DNA of 64,000 nucleotides from an uncultured Clostridia bacterium (GCA_944372365.1 CALVYP010000001.1:187691-251690), one strand, 5' to 3'; shown: positions 25,823 through 34,208, counted from the stretch's first letter. Made by a program: numbers and translations. Notes: generated by a model from the sequence alone, not told the origin.

Positions 25823-26540
25823 AATCTCTTTTTGTAAAAGACAGCGCAATCAGCACAATTCGTGCAAGCGAAAGCAAGCTGATTAGCAAGGCAGCAACAT
25901 ATGTCCACGCCGCCGCTGAAAGAACTTCTTTAACATACCCTAGCTCGTTTTGGCTTAATATGTTCATCTCTTTAAGTTGCGCCATCGCTCTTTTGGATGC
26001 ATTTATTTCAACAGGAAGCGTCACTAAATTTGCAAGAGCACCAAGCGAAAAAATCCCAACGCCCACCCATATAAACACTTCGCCAACAAGCGAACTTGCC
26101 AGTGTGAAAAACAGCACAAGCCCCACAATGATGAGCGGCAAAAACAAGGATGAAGTAAAGTTGCTGAGTTTTATAACCGCCGAGCGCAACTTCATAGGTG
26201 CGTAGTTTTTTGCATGCTGCAACGCGTGCCCTGTTTCGTGCGCCGCCACGCCTATTGCCGCAACCGAAGTTGAATCCACAACCGTTGCCGACAGGTTGAT
26301 TGTTTTTGTTTTAGGGTTGTAATGATCGGTAAGCGAGCCGCTTGTTCTTGCGATTTGAACGCTGCTGATAGAATTTTTTTGCAGCATTTTTCTTGCCACT
26401 TCTGCTCCAGTGAGATTGCAGTTTGCGTTTAGCAATGAATACTTACTAAACGAAGATTGCACCTTTATTTGTGCATAAATTGCAAACGCCATTGCTGGCA
26501 ACAACAAAAGTGAAATGATGATATATTCCCAATAATACAT
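25821..26540 (-). CDS. YugP-type zinc membrane metallopeptidase
   Basis: 239 residues. Family PF04298 (YugP): membrane proteins with a cytosolic or membrane-face zinc active site. Layout: N-terminal helix (IIISLLLLPAMAFAIYAQI), the soluble part with GAEVARKML and conserved SGSLTDHYNPKTKTINLS, then the HExxH-type motif AAHETGHALQH at about residues 105-115, two central helices, PVEINASKRA, and a final helix. The function of YugP is not settled. Ribosome site AAAAGGAGAGAC. A second copy of the family follows upstream on the same strand (26812-27525), separated by a repeat-filled gap. Confidence 0.9.
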   Translation of the reverse strand: MYYWEYIIISLLLLPAMAFAIYAQIKVQSSFSKYSLLNANCNLTGAEVARKMLQKNSISSVQIARTSGSLTDHYNPKTKTINLSATVVDSTSVAAIGVAAHETGHALQHAKNYAPMKLRSAVIKLSNFTSSLFLPLIIVGLVLFFTLASSLVGEVFIWVGVGIFSLGALANLVTLPVEINASKRAMAQLKEMNILSQNELGYVKEVLSAAAWTYVAALLISLLSLARIVLIALSFTKRD

Positions 26541-26553
26541 TGTCTCTCCTTTT

Positions 26554-26591
26554 AAATCGCGGTTAGCCGTAAGGCGTGCCCGCGATAATTT
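26554..26591. repeat. Hairpin repeat, family C, copy 1
   Basis: A 38-base unit also present at 26755-26792. Stem ATCGCGG/CCGCGAT encloses a small stem GCC-GTAA-GGC. It lies just upstream of the start of the 25821-26540 gene. Confidence 0.75.
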
Positions 26592-26610
26592 TTTTGTTAT
26601 CCAAATTCAA

Positions 26611-26686
26611 ATATGCTGTGATAAAATTTGGAGTCAAATTTTTATGAGGCAAAGGCTGTGCCTGTTCATGAAAATTTGCGAACCCC
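26611..26686. repeat. Dispersed hairpin repeat, family B, copy 1
   Basis: A 76-base unit matching 30177-30253 apart from a few changes. Its right half folds: CAAATTTTTATGA with TCATGAAAATTTG (one G-T wobble), around GGCAAAGGCTGTGCC. The second copy has a perfectly paired version of the same stem. Confidence 0.8.
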
Positions 26687-26738
26687 TATTCAGCGCCAGG
26701 CGAGTCCAGAGGCAAGCCCAGCGAGGCGGAAGGGGGCA

Positions 26739-26808
26739 CACGGGGGAAACCAAGAAATCGCGGTTAGCCGTAAGGCGTGCCCGCGATAATTTCTTGGGTT
26801 CCCCCGTG
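26739..26808. repeat. Long hairpin containing repeat C copy 2
   Basis: A 70-base near-perfect inverted repeat. Left arm begins CACGGGGGAAACCAAGAAAT, right arm ends ATTTCTTGGGTTCCCCCGTG; the centre is repeat C (ATCGCGG...CCGCGAT). It ends four bases before the stop codon of the next minus-strand gene and probably acts as its terminator. Confidence 0.8.
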
Positions 26809-26811
26809 AGT

Positions 26812-27525
26812 TTACTTAAACATCTTCGTCTTTCTCACAAGCCCACTCCAACCAAACAGCAGCCTTACCAAATCGCTCCAGTAAGTTAGTCTTGCGCTAT
26901 TTAAAAATTTTTTTACATCTTTCATAACACTGTTTGGCAAAAATTTGTTTAAGTTTTTGATCGCGCGCTTAGAAGCATCTTTTTCCAAACTGATTGTAAC
27001 ACATTTGACCACCACCGCAAACACAAAGATCGCAGCCGCAACGCTGCCGCACACTATCGCCCAAACTAAATATTGCGGGAAGAATAGTAGCACTATCGCC
27101 GCGATGATCGCTGGCAAAAACAGTTTTCCAAGCACCCAACCTATTTTATGAAACACCCCAAGCACCACAAACTTTTTGCTTGCAAAATCTTGCTCCGCGT
27201 GGCCAAGTTCATGCGCAACTATTGCAAACGCTCCTGCCGAGTTTGAAGAAAGAGTTTTATCCGTTAAAATTAACACTTTGTTTTTGTGGCTATAACCATC
27301 GCCTGCAATCTTTTTTGTTCTTGCAATTTTAAGCTTACCATCAAAATGTGAATAGTTTTGCTCGTTTATATATTCAATTATTGTTTTATGCGCCTGCGCA
27401 GGAGTTTGGAACATCTTGTTATACATCGCCAAAAATCTGTCATAAGAAAAGTTGCCGATCGCCAAAATCGCACTAAGAAACGCCACAACCGCAACAACAA
27501 TTAAAATAATAACCCAAATTTCCAT
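26812..27525 (-). CDS. Second YugP-type zinc membrane metallopeptidase
   Basis: 237 residues, same architecture as the 25821-26540 protein: N-terminal membrane helix, AQAHKTIIEYI, SHKNKVLILTDKTLSSNSAG, the zinc motif VAHELGHAEQD at about 104-114, two central helices and EKDASKRAIKNL. The two proteins differ enough to be an old duplication, not a recent one. No ribosome site precedes the ATG; instead a good promoter has its -10 box six bases before it, so translation is probably leaderless. The -35 box overlaps the stop codon of the upstream penicillin-binding protein gene. Confidence 0.87.
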   Translation of the reverse strand: MEIWVIILIVVAVVAFLSAILAIGNFSYDRFLAMYNKMFQTPAQAHKTIIEYINEQNYSHFDGKLKIARTKKIAGDGYSHKNKVLILTDKTLSSNSAGAFAIVAHELGHAEQDFASKKFVVLGVFHKIGWVLGKLFLPAIIAAIVLLFFPQYLVWAIVCGSVAAAIFVFAVVVKCVTISLEKDASKRAIKNLNKFLPNSVMKDVKKFLNSARLTYWSDLVRLLFGWSGLVRKTKMFK

Positions 27526-27531
27526 GCGTAT

Positions 27532-27560
27532 ATTTTAACACGCACCGAATTTTTTATCAA
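27532..27560 (-). promoter_or_regulatory. Promoter of second protease gene, predicted leaderless
   Basis: Reverse strand TTGATA (27555-27560), 17 bases, TAAAAT (27532-27537), then ATACGC and the ATG. Confidence 0.75.
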
Positions 27561-29455
27561 GTGATTAAAACTACAGTGTCACCTTTATATAGTTTTGTGC
27601 CGGCTGGTGGAAGTTGGCGCAAGATTTTTCCACCATCGCCATCGGTTTCAAAATATATGCCAACAGCACGCAACGATGACATCGCCTCTTCCAAAGTCAG
27701 CCCTGCGACATCTGGCATTTGCACTTCCTCCAGCTCCACCGACTGGTTTTGCTTTTGAATGCCAAGATAATTGAACAATCCTGTAAAAATTTGTTTGCCA
27801 TACGGCGCTGCAACCACGCTGCCATAGTATGCCCCCGCGCCCGGCTCATCCACCATAACCATAACAAGATATTCAGGATTGTCGGCAGGAAAAGTTCCAA
27901 TAAAACTTGAAATATACTTGCCCTGCGCTATATGTCCTGTTTCGTCATATTTTTGCGCCGTTCCTGTTTTGCCGCCAACATCATAGCCTTCAACAAAAGT
28001 GTAAGCCCCTGTTTTGTTGGTGGCAAGCGAAAGCATGCGACAGACGGTTTGTGATGTTTGAGATGAAACAACGCTTCTCTTCACCTGAGTTTGACTTTGC
28101 AAAAGAGTGTTGCCATAGCAATCTGTGATGTTGCTTATGATGCTTGGAGTAATCAAATTGCCGCCGTTGACTATCGCTGCAACCGCGGTGAGCAGTTGCA
28201 ACGGAGTGACTGCAACCGCATGGCCGAAACCCATACGCGCGAGATCGACGGGTTTAACAAGGCTTTTACCCATCAAAATGCCTGTCGCCTCGCCTGAAAG
28301 ATTTATGCCGGTTTTTTGCCCCAGGCCAAACTTTTGCATATACTCATAAAATTTATCCACGCCTAGCCTGAGCGCAAGTTCCATAAACACGCAGTTGCAG
28401 GAATTGGCAAGTCCTTCTTGAAGCGTTTGACTGCCGTGGCCGATCGAGCGCCAGCACTTGATTTTAACGCCGTCGATCACGCGCGAACCACCGCAATAAA
28501 ACCTATCATTTTCGCTTACAACGCCTTCTTCTAAGGCTGCCGCAAGCGTGAGAATTTTGAAAGTCGAGCCCGGCTCATAAACATCGGTGACAGCCTTGAT
28601 TTTAGATTGATCGAACAGTTTTGACAGATCTTCACGCGGGATATCATTTAAATCAAAGCTTGGCTTGGTGGAAATTGCCAACACTTCGGCGGTTTTTGCA
28701 TTCATGATAAGCCCCGTGGCGTTTTTTGCCTGCTGCTCGGTCATGATTTTTTCAAGTTCCTGCTCTAAAATCAGTTGCATTTTTGAATCAATGGTCAGTG
28801 TGATGTCCGCGCCCTTTGTGGCAGGAACATAGTATCTCAGCGTGCCGCCAATCTCCTTGCCTTGTAAATCGCTTTGTGTAAAGGAATAGCCATCCTCGCC
28901 TTTGAGATAGCTGTCAAAATAACTTTCGATGCCGCTCTGCCCCACGTTGTCCACGCTTACAAAGCCCAGCACCTGCGAAAGCAAATTGCCGTAGGTGTAA
29001 TATCTTCCCACGCTCTCCGCCAAATACACGCCTGCAAAATTTTTGTTGTAAATATGATCGGCGATGTTTGCCGACACCTGCATTTTGATCAGCACTTCGG
29101 AAACATTTTTTGTTATCACTTTTTGATAGACATTAAGATAGTTTAAATCTAGAATCTGGGAAAGATACTGCGAAACCGCCTTGGCGTCTTCAATCTCTCT
29201 TCCGCGAACATACACATTGAAAGTGGTGTAGCTTACGGCAAGCCGCGAGCCGGTTGCATCATAGATATCCCCGCGCGGAGCGACAATGGCAAGGTCGCGC
29301 GTCCACTGCGAAGTTGCGCGCAGTTGCAAATCTTTGCCGTTGATTATTTGCACCACGAAAAGCCTGACAAACAATGCGCAAAAAAGAAAGGCTACCACCA
29401 TGCTTAAAGCGAGTAACCTTTTTTTGAAAGAAAATAATGTGAAAGGGTTTTGCAA
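27557..29455 (-). CDS. Class B penicillin-binding protein with one PASTA domain
   Basis: 632 residues. A peptidoglycan transpeptidase of the FtsI/PBP2x/SpoVD group used in septum or spore-wall synthesis. Order: N-terminal anchor (LLALSMVVAFLFCALFVRLFVV), dimerisation domain starting APRGDIYDATG, transpeptidase with SxxK in EPGSTFK (near 294), SCN (near 352) and KTG in GGKTGTAQ (near 493), then a single C-terminal PASTA domain (MPDVAGLTLEEAMSSLRAVG, about 575-632). The start is TTG with GGAGG seven bases upstream, overlapping the end of the previous gene, so the pair is translationally coupled. One PASTA domain favours the SpoVD-like type, but no sporulation gene is seen here. Confidence 0.93.
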   Translation of the reverse strand: MQNPFTLFSFKKRLLALSMVVAFLFCALFVRLFVVQIINGKDLQLRATSQWTRDLAIVAPRGDIYDATGSRLAVSYTTFNVYVRGREIEDAKAVSQYLSQILDLNYLNVYQKVITKNVSEVLIKMQVSANIADHIYNKNFAGVYLAESVGRYYTYGNLLSQVLGFVSVDNVGQSGIESYFDSYLKGEDGYSFTQSDLQGKEIGGTLRYYVPATKGADITLTIDSKMQLILEQELEKIMTEQQAKNATGLIMNAKTAEVLAISTKPSFDLNDIPREDLSKLFDQSKIKAVTDVYEPGSTFKILTLAAALEEGVVSENDRFYCGGSRVIDGVKIKCWRSIGHGSQTLQEGLANSCNCVFMELALRLGVDKFYEYMQKFGLGQKTGINLSGEATGILMGKSLVKPVDLARMGFGHAVAVTPLQLLTAVAAIVNGGNLITPSIISNITDCYGNTLLQSQTQVKRSVVSSQTSQTVCRMLSLATNKTGAYTFVEGYDVGGKTGTAQKYDETGHIAQGKYISSFIGTFPADNPEYLVMVMVDEPGAGAYYGSVVAAPYGKQIFTGLFNYLGIQKQNQSVELEEVQMPDVAGLTLEEAMSSLRAVGIYFETDGDGGKILRQLPPAGTKLYKGDTVVLIT

Positions 29456-29458
29456 AGG

Positions 29459-29995
29459 TTATCCTCCAAATAACCCCGATAGAAAGTTGCAAAATCTGTC
29501 AAACCAGTTGGATTGCTGCTGAATCTGCTGCGGCCGCGAAATTTCGTTTGGATAGGTTTGAATAAGTTCTGCCATTTTATTGCCGGAATCCACAGACGAG
29601 ATGTTTTTTAAAAGGTTTGCAAGATTAACTGAATATTGGCTGTTTGCTGCGTTGTAGGCGGAAATGGAATTGGAAAGATCCACTGCTGAAAACACGCCAA
29701 GCCCAACTGTCAGCGCCAAGATGCTTGCAACGATGGCTTTTTTTAAAAAAGAAGTTTTTTTCTTTGGTTTGGTTTTTTCAACTTCGCGCTGCAAGTGCAA
29801 AATGCGCTTTTGCTTTTGCGGCGGAGAATCCGGAATTAAGTCATAGTTCGGGGTTTCAATGACTATATTTTCCTGTTGAGGCTGCTCTTTTATTTGAGAC
29901 TGAATAGAAGAAAGGTTGATTTTTTGTTTGGCTTTTTCAAGTTTTTCTTCAACCCTTACTTCCTTTTCAAGCAAAAGAGTTTGCTTCTCTTCCAT
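29459..29995 (-). CDS. Single-span membrane protein in the ftsL position
   Basis: 178 residues from the ATG at 29993-29995, chosen for its AGGAG site five bases upstream; an upstream ATG in frame has none. About 95 charged cytoplasmic residues (Lys/Glu/Gln-rich) precede one helix (KKAIVASILALTVGLGVFSAVDL) and about 60 outside residues ending in FCNFLSGLFGG. It lies immediately before the penicillin-binding protein gene, where ftsL sits in ordinary division clusters, and the two are coupled. However, the outer part is short and lacks the leucine-heptad coiled coil of FtsL, so FtsL is only a position-based guess. Confidence 0.65.
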   Translation of the reverse strand: MEEKQTLLLEKEVRVEEKLEKAKQKINLSSIQSQIKEQPQQENIVIETPNYDLIPDSPPQKQKRILHLQREVEKTKPKKKTSFLKKAIVASILALTVGLGVFSAVDLSNSISAYNAANSQYSVNLANLLKNISSVDSGNKMAELIQTYPNEISRPQQIQQQSNWFDRFCNFLSGLFGG

Positions 29996-30096
29996 GTATA
30001 CTCCTAAACATAAAAATATATTCATGCCCCGACTTTTCAAATAATCCCTGTTTTAAGTTATGCCGGCGTCACAAACGGCGCTTTTGGCAATTTGCT

Positions 30097-30148
30097 GCAA
30101 AGCCCGAAAACAAGCAAACAGCGCAGAAATTTTCTAGGTTGTCTCCGC
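30097..30148. repeat. Repeat family A, partial copy 2
   Basis: 52 bases identical to the right part of copy 3, from GCAAAGCCCG through GAAATTTTCT to AGGTTGTCTCCGC. The left arm is missing. Confidence 0.8.
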
Positions 30149-30176
30149 AAACAATCAAATAGGCTGCGACAGAAAA

Positions 30177-30253
30177 ATATGCTTTGATAAAATTTTGGAG
30201 TCAAATTTTCATGAGGCAAAGGCTGCGCCTGTTCATGAAAATTTGCGAACCCC
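30177..30253. repeat. Dispersed hairpin repeat, family B, copy 2
   Basis: 77 bases matching 26611-26686. The stem CAAATTTTCATGA/TCATGAAAATTTG is perfect here (13 bp), around GGCAAAGGCTGCGCC. Confidence 0.8.
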
Positions 30254-30373
30254 ATATTCTCTCTGCGAGAGAATGCGACTCGGCAGGCTCACCCTTGCAA
30301 GCACGTTCGCCTTTCTCGTCTAATGCGCCCGGCGAGACTATTTAAACCCATCTATTTTAAGTCGCGGCAAAAT

Positions 30374-30482
30374 CGCCAGCGCAAGCGCGATTTTCGTTTG
30401 GCCGCGAGAAGAAAATTTCAAGCGTCAAGGCGCAGCTTTTCGGGCAAAGCCCGAAAACAAGCAAACAGCGCAGAAATTTTCT
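30374..30482. repeat. Dispersed hairpin repeat, family A, copy 3
   Basis: 109 bases, about six differences from copy 1 at 77-185. All stems are kept: AAAATCGC/GCGATTTT within TCGCGGC/GCCGCGA (30362-30406), TTTTCGGGC/GCCCGAAAA, and outer AGAAAATTTC/GAAATTTTCT. Confidence 0.85.
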
Positions 30483-30501
30483 AGGTTGTCTCCGCGCAGA
30501 T

Positions 30502-32283
30502 TTATTGAAACTCCGGCGATCCCGGCCACTGCGATTCTTCATGCAAGTTTGAAATTGCAACATGGAACGCATAGTTTGTTGTTGTGTCGCCCGGTGTTTT
30601 GATTACATTAAAGGCAATTTCAAGATAGCTGCCTTCAATGCGGCTTTCGTCTAAAACGCCATATCCGCCATAGGTGGTGCTTTCAATAACTTTGTAGTAT
30701 CTTCTTGCATCGGTAAAGCCTGTGAGTGTGAGTTTATGTCCCATCTCTTCAGTTGTTTTAAGTGCATCAGGCTCGTTAAACTTGCCAATTTCAACAACTT
30801 CGCCAAACTCGGTTTCAAGCTCTATTTCAAGCGTTGTGCCGTCTTCAAGCGGATCGGCCGGGCCGTCATAGACGCGCATGGTTTTTTTGGCTTCTCTAAT
30901 TTCGCTGCCGTCGCCTTTGTTCCACCTTGCGATGACTTCAATGTCTAAATAAAGATTTTCGTCGTAAATTTCTCTGCCGTCGCGGTTGGCGTCGTATTCA
31001 AAATCAAGCCAAATATCGGTTATGCGAATGGTTGGGTTCTCTTCGGTGACAAGCGGCATAAGCACAAAGCTTTGATATTCGCTTGGCTTAACGCCAAATG
31101 CTTCCAAGTATGCAAACGGCTCTTGGTCAAACGCCGTCATAAACGATGTTGCTGGAAAATCCATAACTTCACTTGCCATAAAGCTGTCACCAACGGTGGT
31201 TTCGCCTTCGCCGGCTTCTTCATTTGCTTGGCCGATTGTGGTTAGCGTTCCGCAATAGTCGACGATTGCTGAAACAACATCTTCATAGTAAAGATCGTAG
31301 AAATAAGGCAGGCTTTGCGCGGTTTCGCCGATGATTTCATCCAAAATAAATTGAGCGATTGCGGTTTTGTTGCGCTCGGTTAACCCAACATAACTGCCAA
31401 GTTGGTTGAACAAAAGTTTAACATTCGCCAAAGCGACTTCGGCACTGGTTTGGTCGGCGGTGGCTGCATAGCCTTCCACCGAAAGAACTGGCGAGCCAGA
31501 AGAATAGTCAACCGACATCGCCGCCGGTTCAAGCCCAAGCACCAACGAATAGATTGCATATGTCAAGCCGTTTATGTAGTCTTCGTTTACATAGGCGGAT
31601 TGGAAAGCGGTTGGGTCAAAATAATCTGTTCCCAGTGGCTGTCCGCCTGTATAAAACTCATTAAAATATGAATATGTAAATTGTGTTTCAGTAAAAGTGT
31701 TTGAAACCAACGCACCATTTTCTTGCTCGCTTGAATTTAACCCATAAATCAAAGCAGGATAATTTGTTGCATTTGCCGTTAGCGCCCAATTCCAACCTTT
31801 GGAAGTGTCGGCGGTGACAACATAGTTTTGCGTTTCTGCATCTTGATTTACTGATGAGATTTGATAGCGGATTGCATCATAAAAATAAACAAAGTCATCT
31901 GGATTGGTTTCAAACTGCTGTGCAAGTGCACCTATCTGGGCGTTGTTTGTTTCTTGATACAAAAAGCCAAACAAATCATCTCCTGCATATGTACTTGTAT
32001 TAAAATTTCCATATGTATAAAATAAATATGAGAGAACGTCTTCTGCATATGAAAAATAAAAATCTGTAGTCCCGTCATTTTCTGGAACATTTTCATCAAA
32101 GGAATAAGATAGCGGCTTGCGCAGCACCTTAACGCCTTCAAGGCTGATGCCCGTGTCCCAATCGGGTTCGTCTGGATCGGAGCCAGCACACCCGACCAAC
32201 GAAAAACACAAAATCGCAAGCAACACGATTTGGAAAACCCTGACAAGGTTTGTTTTTAAATTTAATTTTGTAAACGCTTTCAT
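30502..32283 (-). CDS. Large lipoprotein, function unknown
   Basis: 593 residues. Signal peptide of about 32 residues (VFQIVLLAILCFSLVG) ends in lipobox LVGC, so it is a surface lipoprotein. The body is acidic and rich in Tyr, Phe, Glu and Asp, with stretches such as YFSYAEDVLSYLFYTYGNFN, an alpha-helical middle part and a beta-type C-terminal third (YLDIEVIARWNKGDGSEIREAKKTMRVYDG). No family comes to mind. The start codon is ATG with a promoter whose -10 ends six bases before it; the only ribosome-site-like bases (AAGG) are too close, so initiation may be leaderless. Three copies of a 12-base motif lie upstream of the promoter. Confidence 0.85.
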   Translation of the reverse strand: MKAFTKLNLKTNLVRVFQIVLLAILCFSLVGCAGSDPDEPDWDTGISLEGVKVLRKPLSYSFDENVPENDGTTDFYFSYAEDVLSYLFYTYGNFNTSTYAGDDLFGFLYQETNNAQIGALAQQFETNPDDFVYFYDAIRYQISSVNQDAETQNYVVTADTSKGWNWALTANATNYPALIYGLNSSEQENGALVSNTFTETQFTYSYFNEFYTGGQPLGTDYFDPTAFQSAYVNEDYINGLTYAIYSLVLGLEPAAMSVDYSSGSPVLSVEGYAATADQTSAEVALANVKLLFNQLGSYVGLTERNKTAIAQFILDEIIGETAQSLPYFYDLYYEDVVSAIVDYCGTLTTIGQANEEAGEGETTVGDSFMASEVMDFPATSFMTAFDQEPFAYLEAFGVKPSEYQSFVLMPLVTEENPTIRITDIWLDFEYDANRDGREIYDENLYLDIEVIARWNKGDGSEIREAKKTMRVYDGPADPLEDGTTLEIELETEFGEVVEIGKFNEPDALKTTEEMGHKLTLTGFTDARRYYKVIESTTYGGYGVLDESRIEGSYLEIAFNVIKTPGDTTTNYAFHVAISNLHEESQWPGSPEFQ

Positions 32284-32289
32284 AGCCTT

Positions 32290-32318
32290 AGTATAACAAA
32301 ACGCAACAAAAAAAACAA
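32290..32318 (-). promoter_or_regulatory. Promoter of the 593-residue lipoprotein gene
   Basis: Reverse strand TTGTTT (32313-32318), 17 bases, TATACT (32290-32295), six bases before the ATG. Confidence 0.6.
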
Positions 32319-32348
32319 CAAAATCTAGGTTTTTTAAAATTTGTTGAT

Positions 32349-32401
32349 TTTTTTACAAAAATTAGTAATTTTTTACAAAAATAAGTGAATTTTGTAAAAA
32401 A
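32349..32401. promoter_or_regulatory. Possible operator: repeated TTTTTTACAAAA motif
   Basis: Two direct copies with a 20-base period (32349-32366 and 32369-32386; TTTTTTACAAAAATTAGT / TTTTTTACAAAAATAAGT) and a third inverted copy TTTTGTAAAAAA (32390-32401). They sit 30-80 bases upstream of the lipoprotein promoter, a place typical for an activator. In such AT-rich DNA chance is possible. Confidence 0.4.
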
Positions 32402-32498
32402 TTCTTCGTAGCGATGCGTAAAATGCTGTTGTTTATAAAAAATCCGGCAAGCGGCATTCGCATTCATCATATCGCGACCGCTGAATTTTATAAAAAAT

Positions 32499-32521
32499 AA
32501 CCTGAAAGTAAATTTCAGGTT
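32499..32521 (-). terminator. Terminator of the 562-residue lipoprotein gene
   Basis: AACCTGAAA/TTTCAGGTT with loop GTAAA; on the reverse strand it is followed by ATTTTTTAT. It overlaps the stop codon. Confidence 0.85.
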
Positions 32522-34208
32522 ATACTAAAAACATATCTGTAATCGCTTTGCTGTGCTTATCTTTCAACATAACACCCATAAGCGAAGAATCGTTTTCATT
32601 CACCATAACATATAGGTCTATTGGATTCTCTATCGTTGTGGTTTGGGTGTCTCTTAATTTATATGTTCCGCCATCTTTTACGAACTCTTCATACTGACTT
32701 TGGTTTGTTGAATTTGTATACCATGGAACAAGGCATTCCGTTGTTACAATTGAAATTTCGTCGCCGTTTTGATATACGACCACTACATCAAAAGCTTTTA
32801 AATAACCTGCATCAAAAATTCCTGTCGCATAATCTCTTCCGCTTAAGTCTCCAACATATGTTGCAATAATTGTGCCGCTTGCGCCAATATCTTGCATAAG
32901 AGCTTCGCCAAAGTCATTGGATGGAGCAGGAAGAGAATTGTTTGTCGCCGATCCATAAATTTTGTTTTGTAAATCTGTAATTGTTAAACCATCAGCGACT
33001 GAACCCGGGTCATATGAATTGATTGCGTTGCCTATCAATGAAACATATTTGTCTGTTTCATCAACTGGGACTTCGGTTGAAGCGTTCAAACCAAGTTGCT
33101 GCAAAATGACTGCTTCAAGATTTTCGCCGTTTGGCAATCCGTCAGGGGTTGGGAATGTCATCCCTCCAAAATGTGTTTTTCCACCCCTTATCATTTCGTA
33201 ATATACAGTTGTTTTGTTTCCGTTTTCATCATAGAACATTGGGTCAACGCTTGTAGCATCAGGGTAGCCAATTTTTACAATATCTACAAACATATCATTC
33301 AATTTGTCATTAAAATCTATATTCGCAAAGTTTTGATCAAATATCTCACCGATTGTAATTGTCTCTTCATCGCCGCCTGGGGTTGGGTCGTCTGGGTTGC
33401 TGCCGCCCCAATCTGGATCTGGCTGAAGCTGGCCTGTTGGTGGCGAAGTGTATGCTTTGCTGGTGTCAATTGGTCTAGGATCGCTGGAAACAAATTCTGC
33501 GCCGTTTTGATATGCATCATAAACTTCTTCTTGCTGCATGTCTTTGGCGCCTTGAACTAAAATGACTGTTTCAACAATTTCGCCATTTTCACTTACATCA
33601 AGTTTAACAAAAGTGCCATCGCTGCGCACCGGGCCAAACACGCAAAGCAGATTGCCGGTTTGCATGGTTTGCTCAAAAGGATAATAGTTTACGCGGTTGA
33701 TATTGCCATCGCTGATTTTGCAAATTCGCTGCTCTATGTATTCAATGGCTTGGGTAAGATTTTCAACCGCTTGTGCTTTTTGACTTTCTGCAATTTCTTG
33801 ATCACCGGTGTAGCCTGCGCGTTCGATTGCCGAGCTTTTTACATCGCCTTCAAGCAACGGCCGAGTTTGCGTTGAAATTGTTGCGGTTACAGAGCCTAAG
33901 CTGCTGCTTGTTACTTCTGCCACAACAGAAATCAATCCGTCATCAACATTAAAGCCAATGATCTCTTTGCCGTTGCCAAAAGCGCGGTCGGCAAGCTGTT
34001 GTGCTTCTTCCGCCAAAAGTTGGTTTACATCAAGCGAAACATTCATATCGTTGTAAATTTCATCAATAGTGAATGTTTTTTCGGTTGGGTCGCCACCTGG
34101 GTTGATTGGGTTTTGCGAAGTTTCTCCCGTTTTATTGCATGCCGCAATAGCCGCTGGCAGTGCCGCTATTGTGAGAATTGTTGCTGCACCCTTTAAAAAT
34201 TTTTTCAT
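32520..34208 (-). CDS. Two-module lipoprotein, function unknown
   Basis: 562 residues. Signal peptide (ATILTIAALPAAIAAC) with lipobox IAAC; surface-anchored. Two related modules are visible: the first opens KTFTIDEIYNDMNVSLDVNQLL (about residue 45), the second ETITIGEIFDQNFANIDFNDKL (about 285), separated by a Pro/Gly/Asp-rich linker (QPDPDWGGSNPDDPTPGGDE). This points to an internal duplication. Each module continues with an alpha/beta segment ending in strands like YVVVYQNGDEISIVT. No known family recognised. Ribosome site AAGGAG and its own promoter are present. It lies between rsmH and another lipoprotein inside what is normally the division cluster. Confidence 0.85.
   Translation of the reverse strand: MKKFLKGAATILTIAALPAAIAACNKTGETSQNPINPGGDPTEKTFTIDEIYNDMNVSLDVNQLLAEEAQQLADRAFGNGKEIIGFNVDDGLISVVAEVTSSSLGSVTATISTQTRPLLEGDVKSSAIERAGYTGDQEIAESQKAQAVENLTQAIEYIEQRICKISDGNINRVNYYPFEQTMQTGNLLCVFGPVRSDGTFVKLDVSENGEIVETVILVQGAKDMQQEEVYDAYQNGAEFVSSDPRPIDTSKAYTSPPTGQLQPDPDWGGSNPDDPTPGGDEETITIGEIFDQNFANIDFNDKLNDMFVDIVKIGYPDATSVDPMFYDENGNKTTVYYEMIRGGKTHFGGMTFPTPDGLPNGENLEAVILQQLGLNASTEVPVDETDKYVSLIGNAINSYDPGSVADGLTITDLQNKIYGSATNNSLPAPSNDFGEALMQDIGASGTIIATYVGDLSGRDYATGIFDAGYLKAFDVVVVYQNGDEISIVTTECLVPWYTNSTNQSQYEEFVKDGGTYKLRDTQTTTIENPIDLYVMVNENDSSLMGVMLKDKHSKAITDMFLV

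Larger units (their letters stand above)
29996..30501. other. Repeat-filled gap between two membrane-protein genes
   Basis: About 500 bases with no gene. It holds, left to right, a partial family A repeat, a family B repeat, a perfect hairpin ATTCTCTC-TGC-GAGAGAAT (30256-30274), an inverted copy of a motif also found at 5057-5071 (TCACCCTTGCAAGCA), and a full family A repeat that ends 20 bases before the stop codon of the lipoprotein gene. Confidence 0.7.

Noticed and set aside
26541-26811. CRISPR array suggested by repeated units between two genes
   Set aside because: The repeats are two or three different hairpin units without regular spacers, and no cas gene is nearby.
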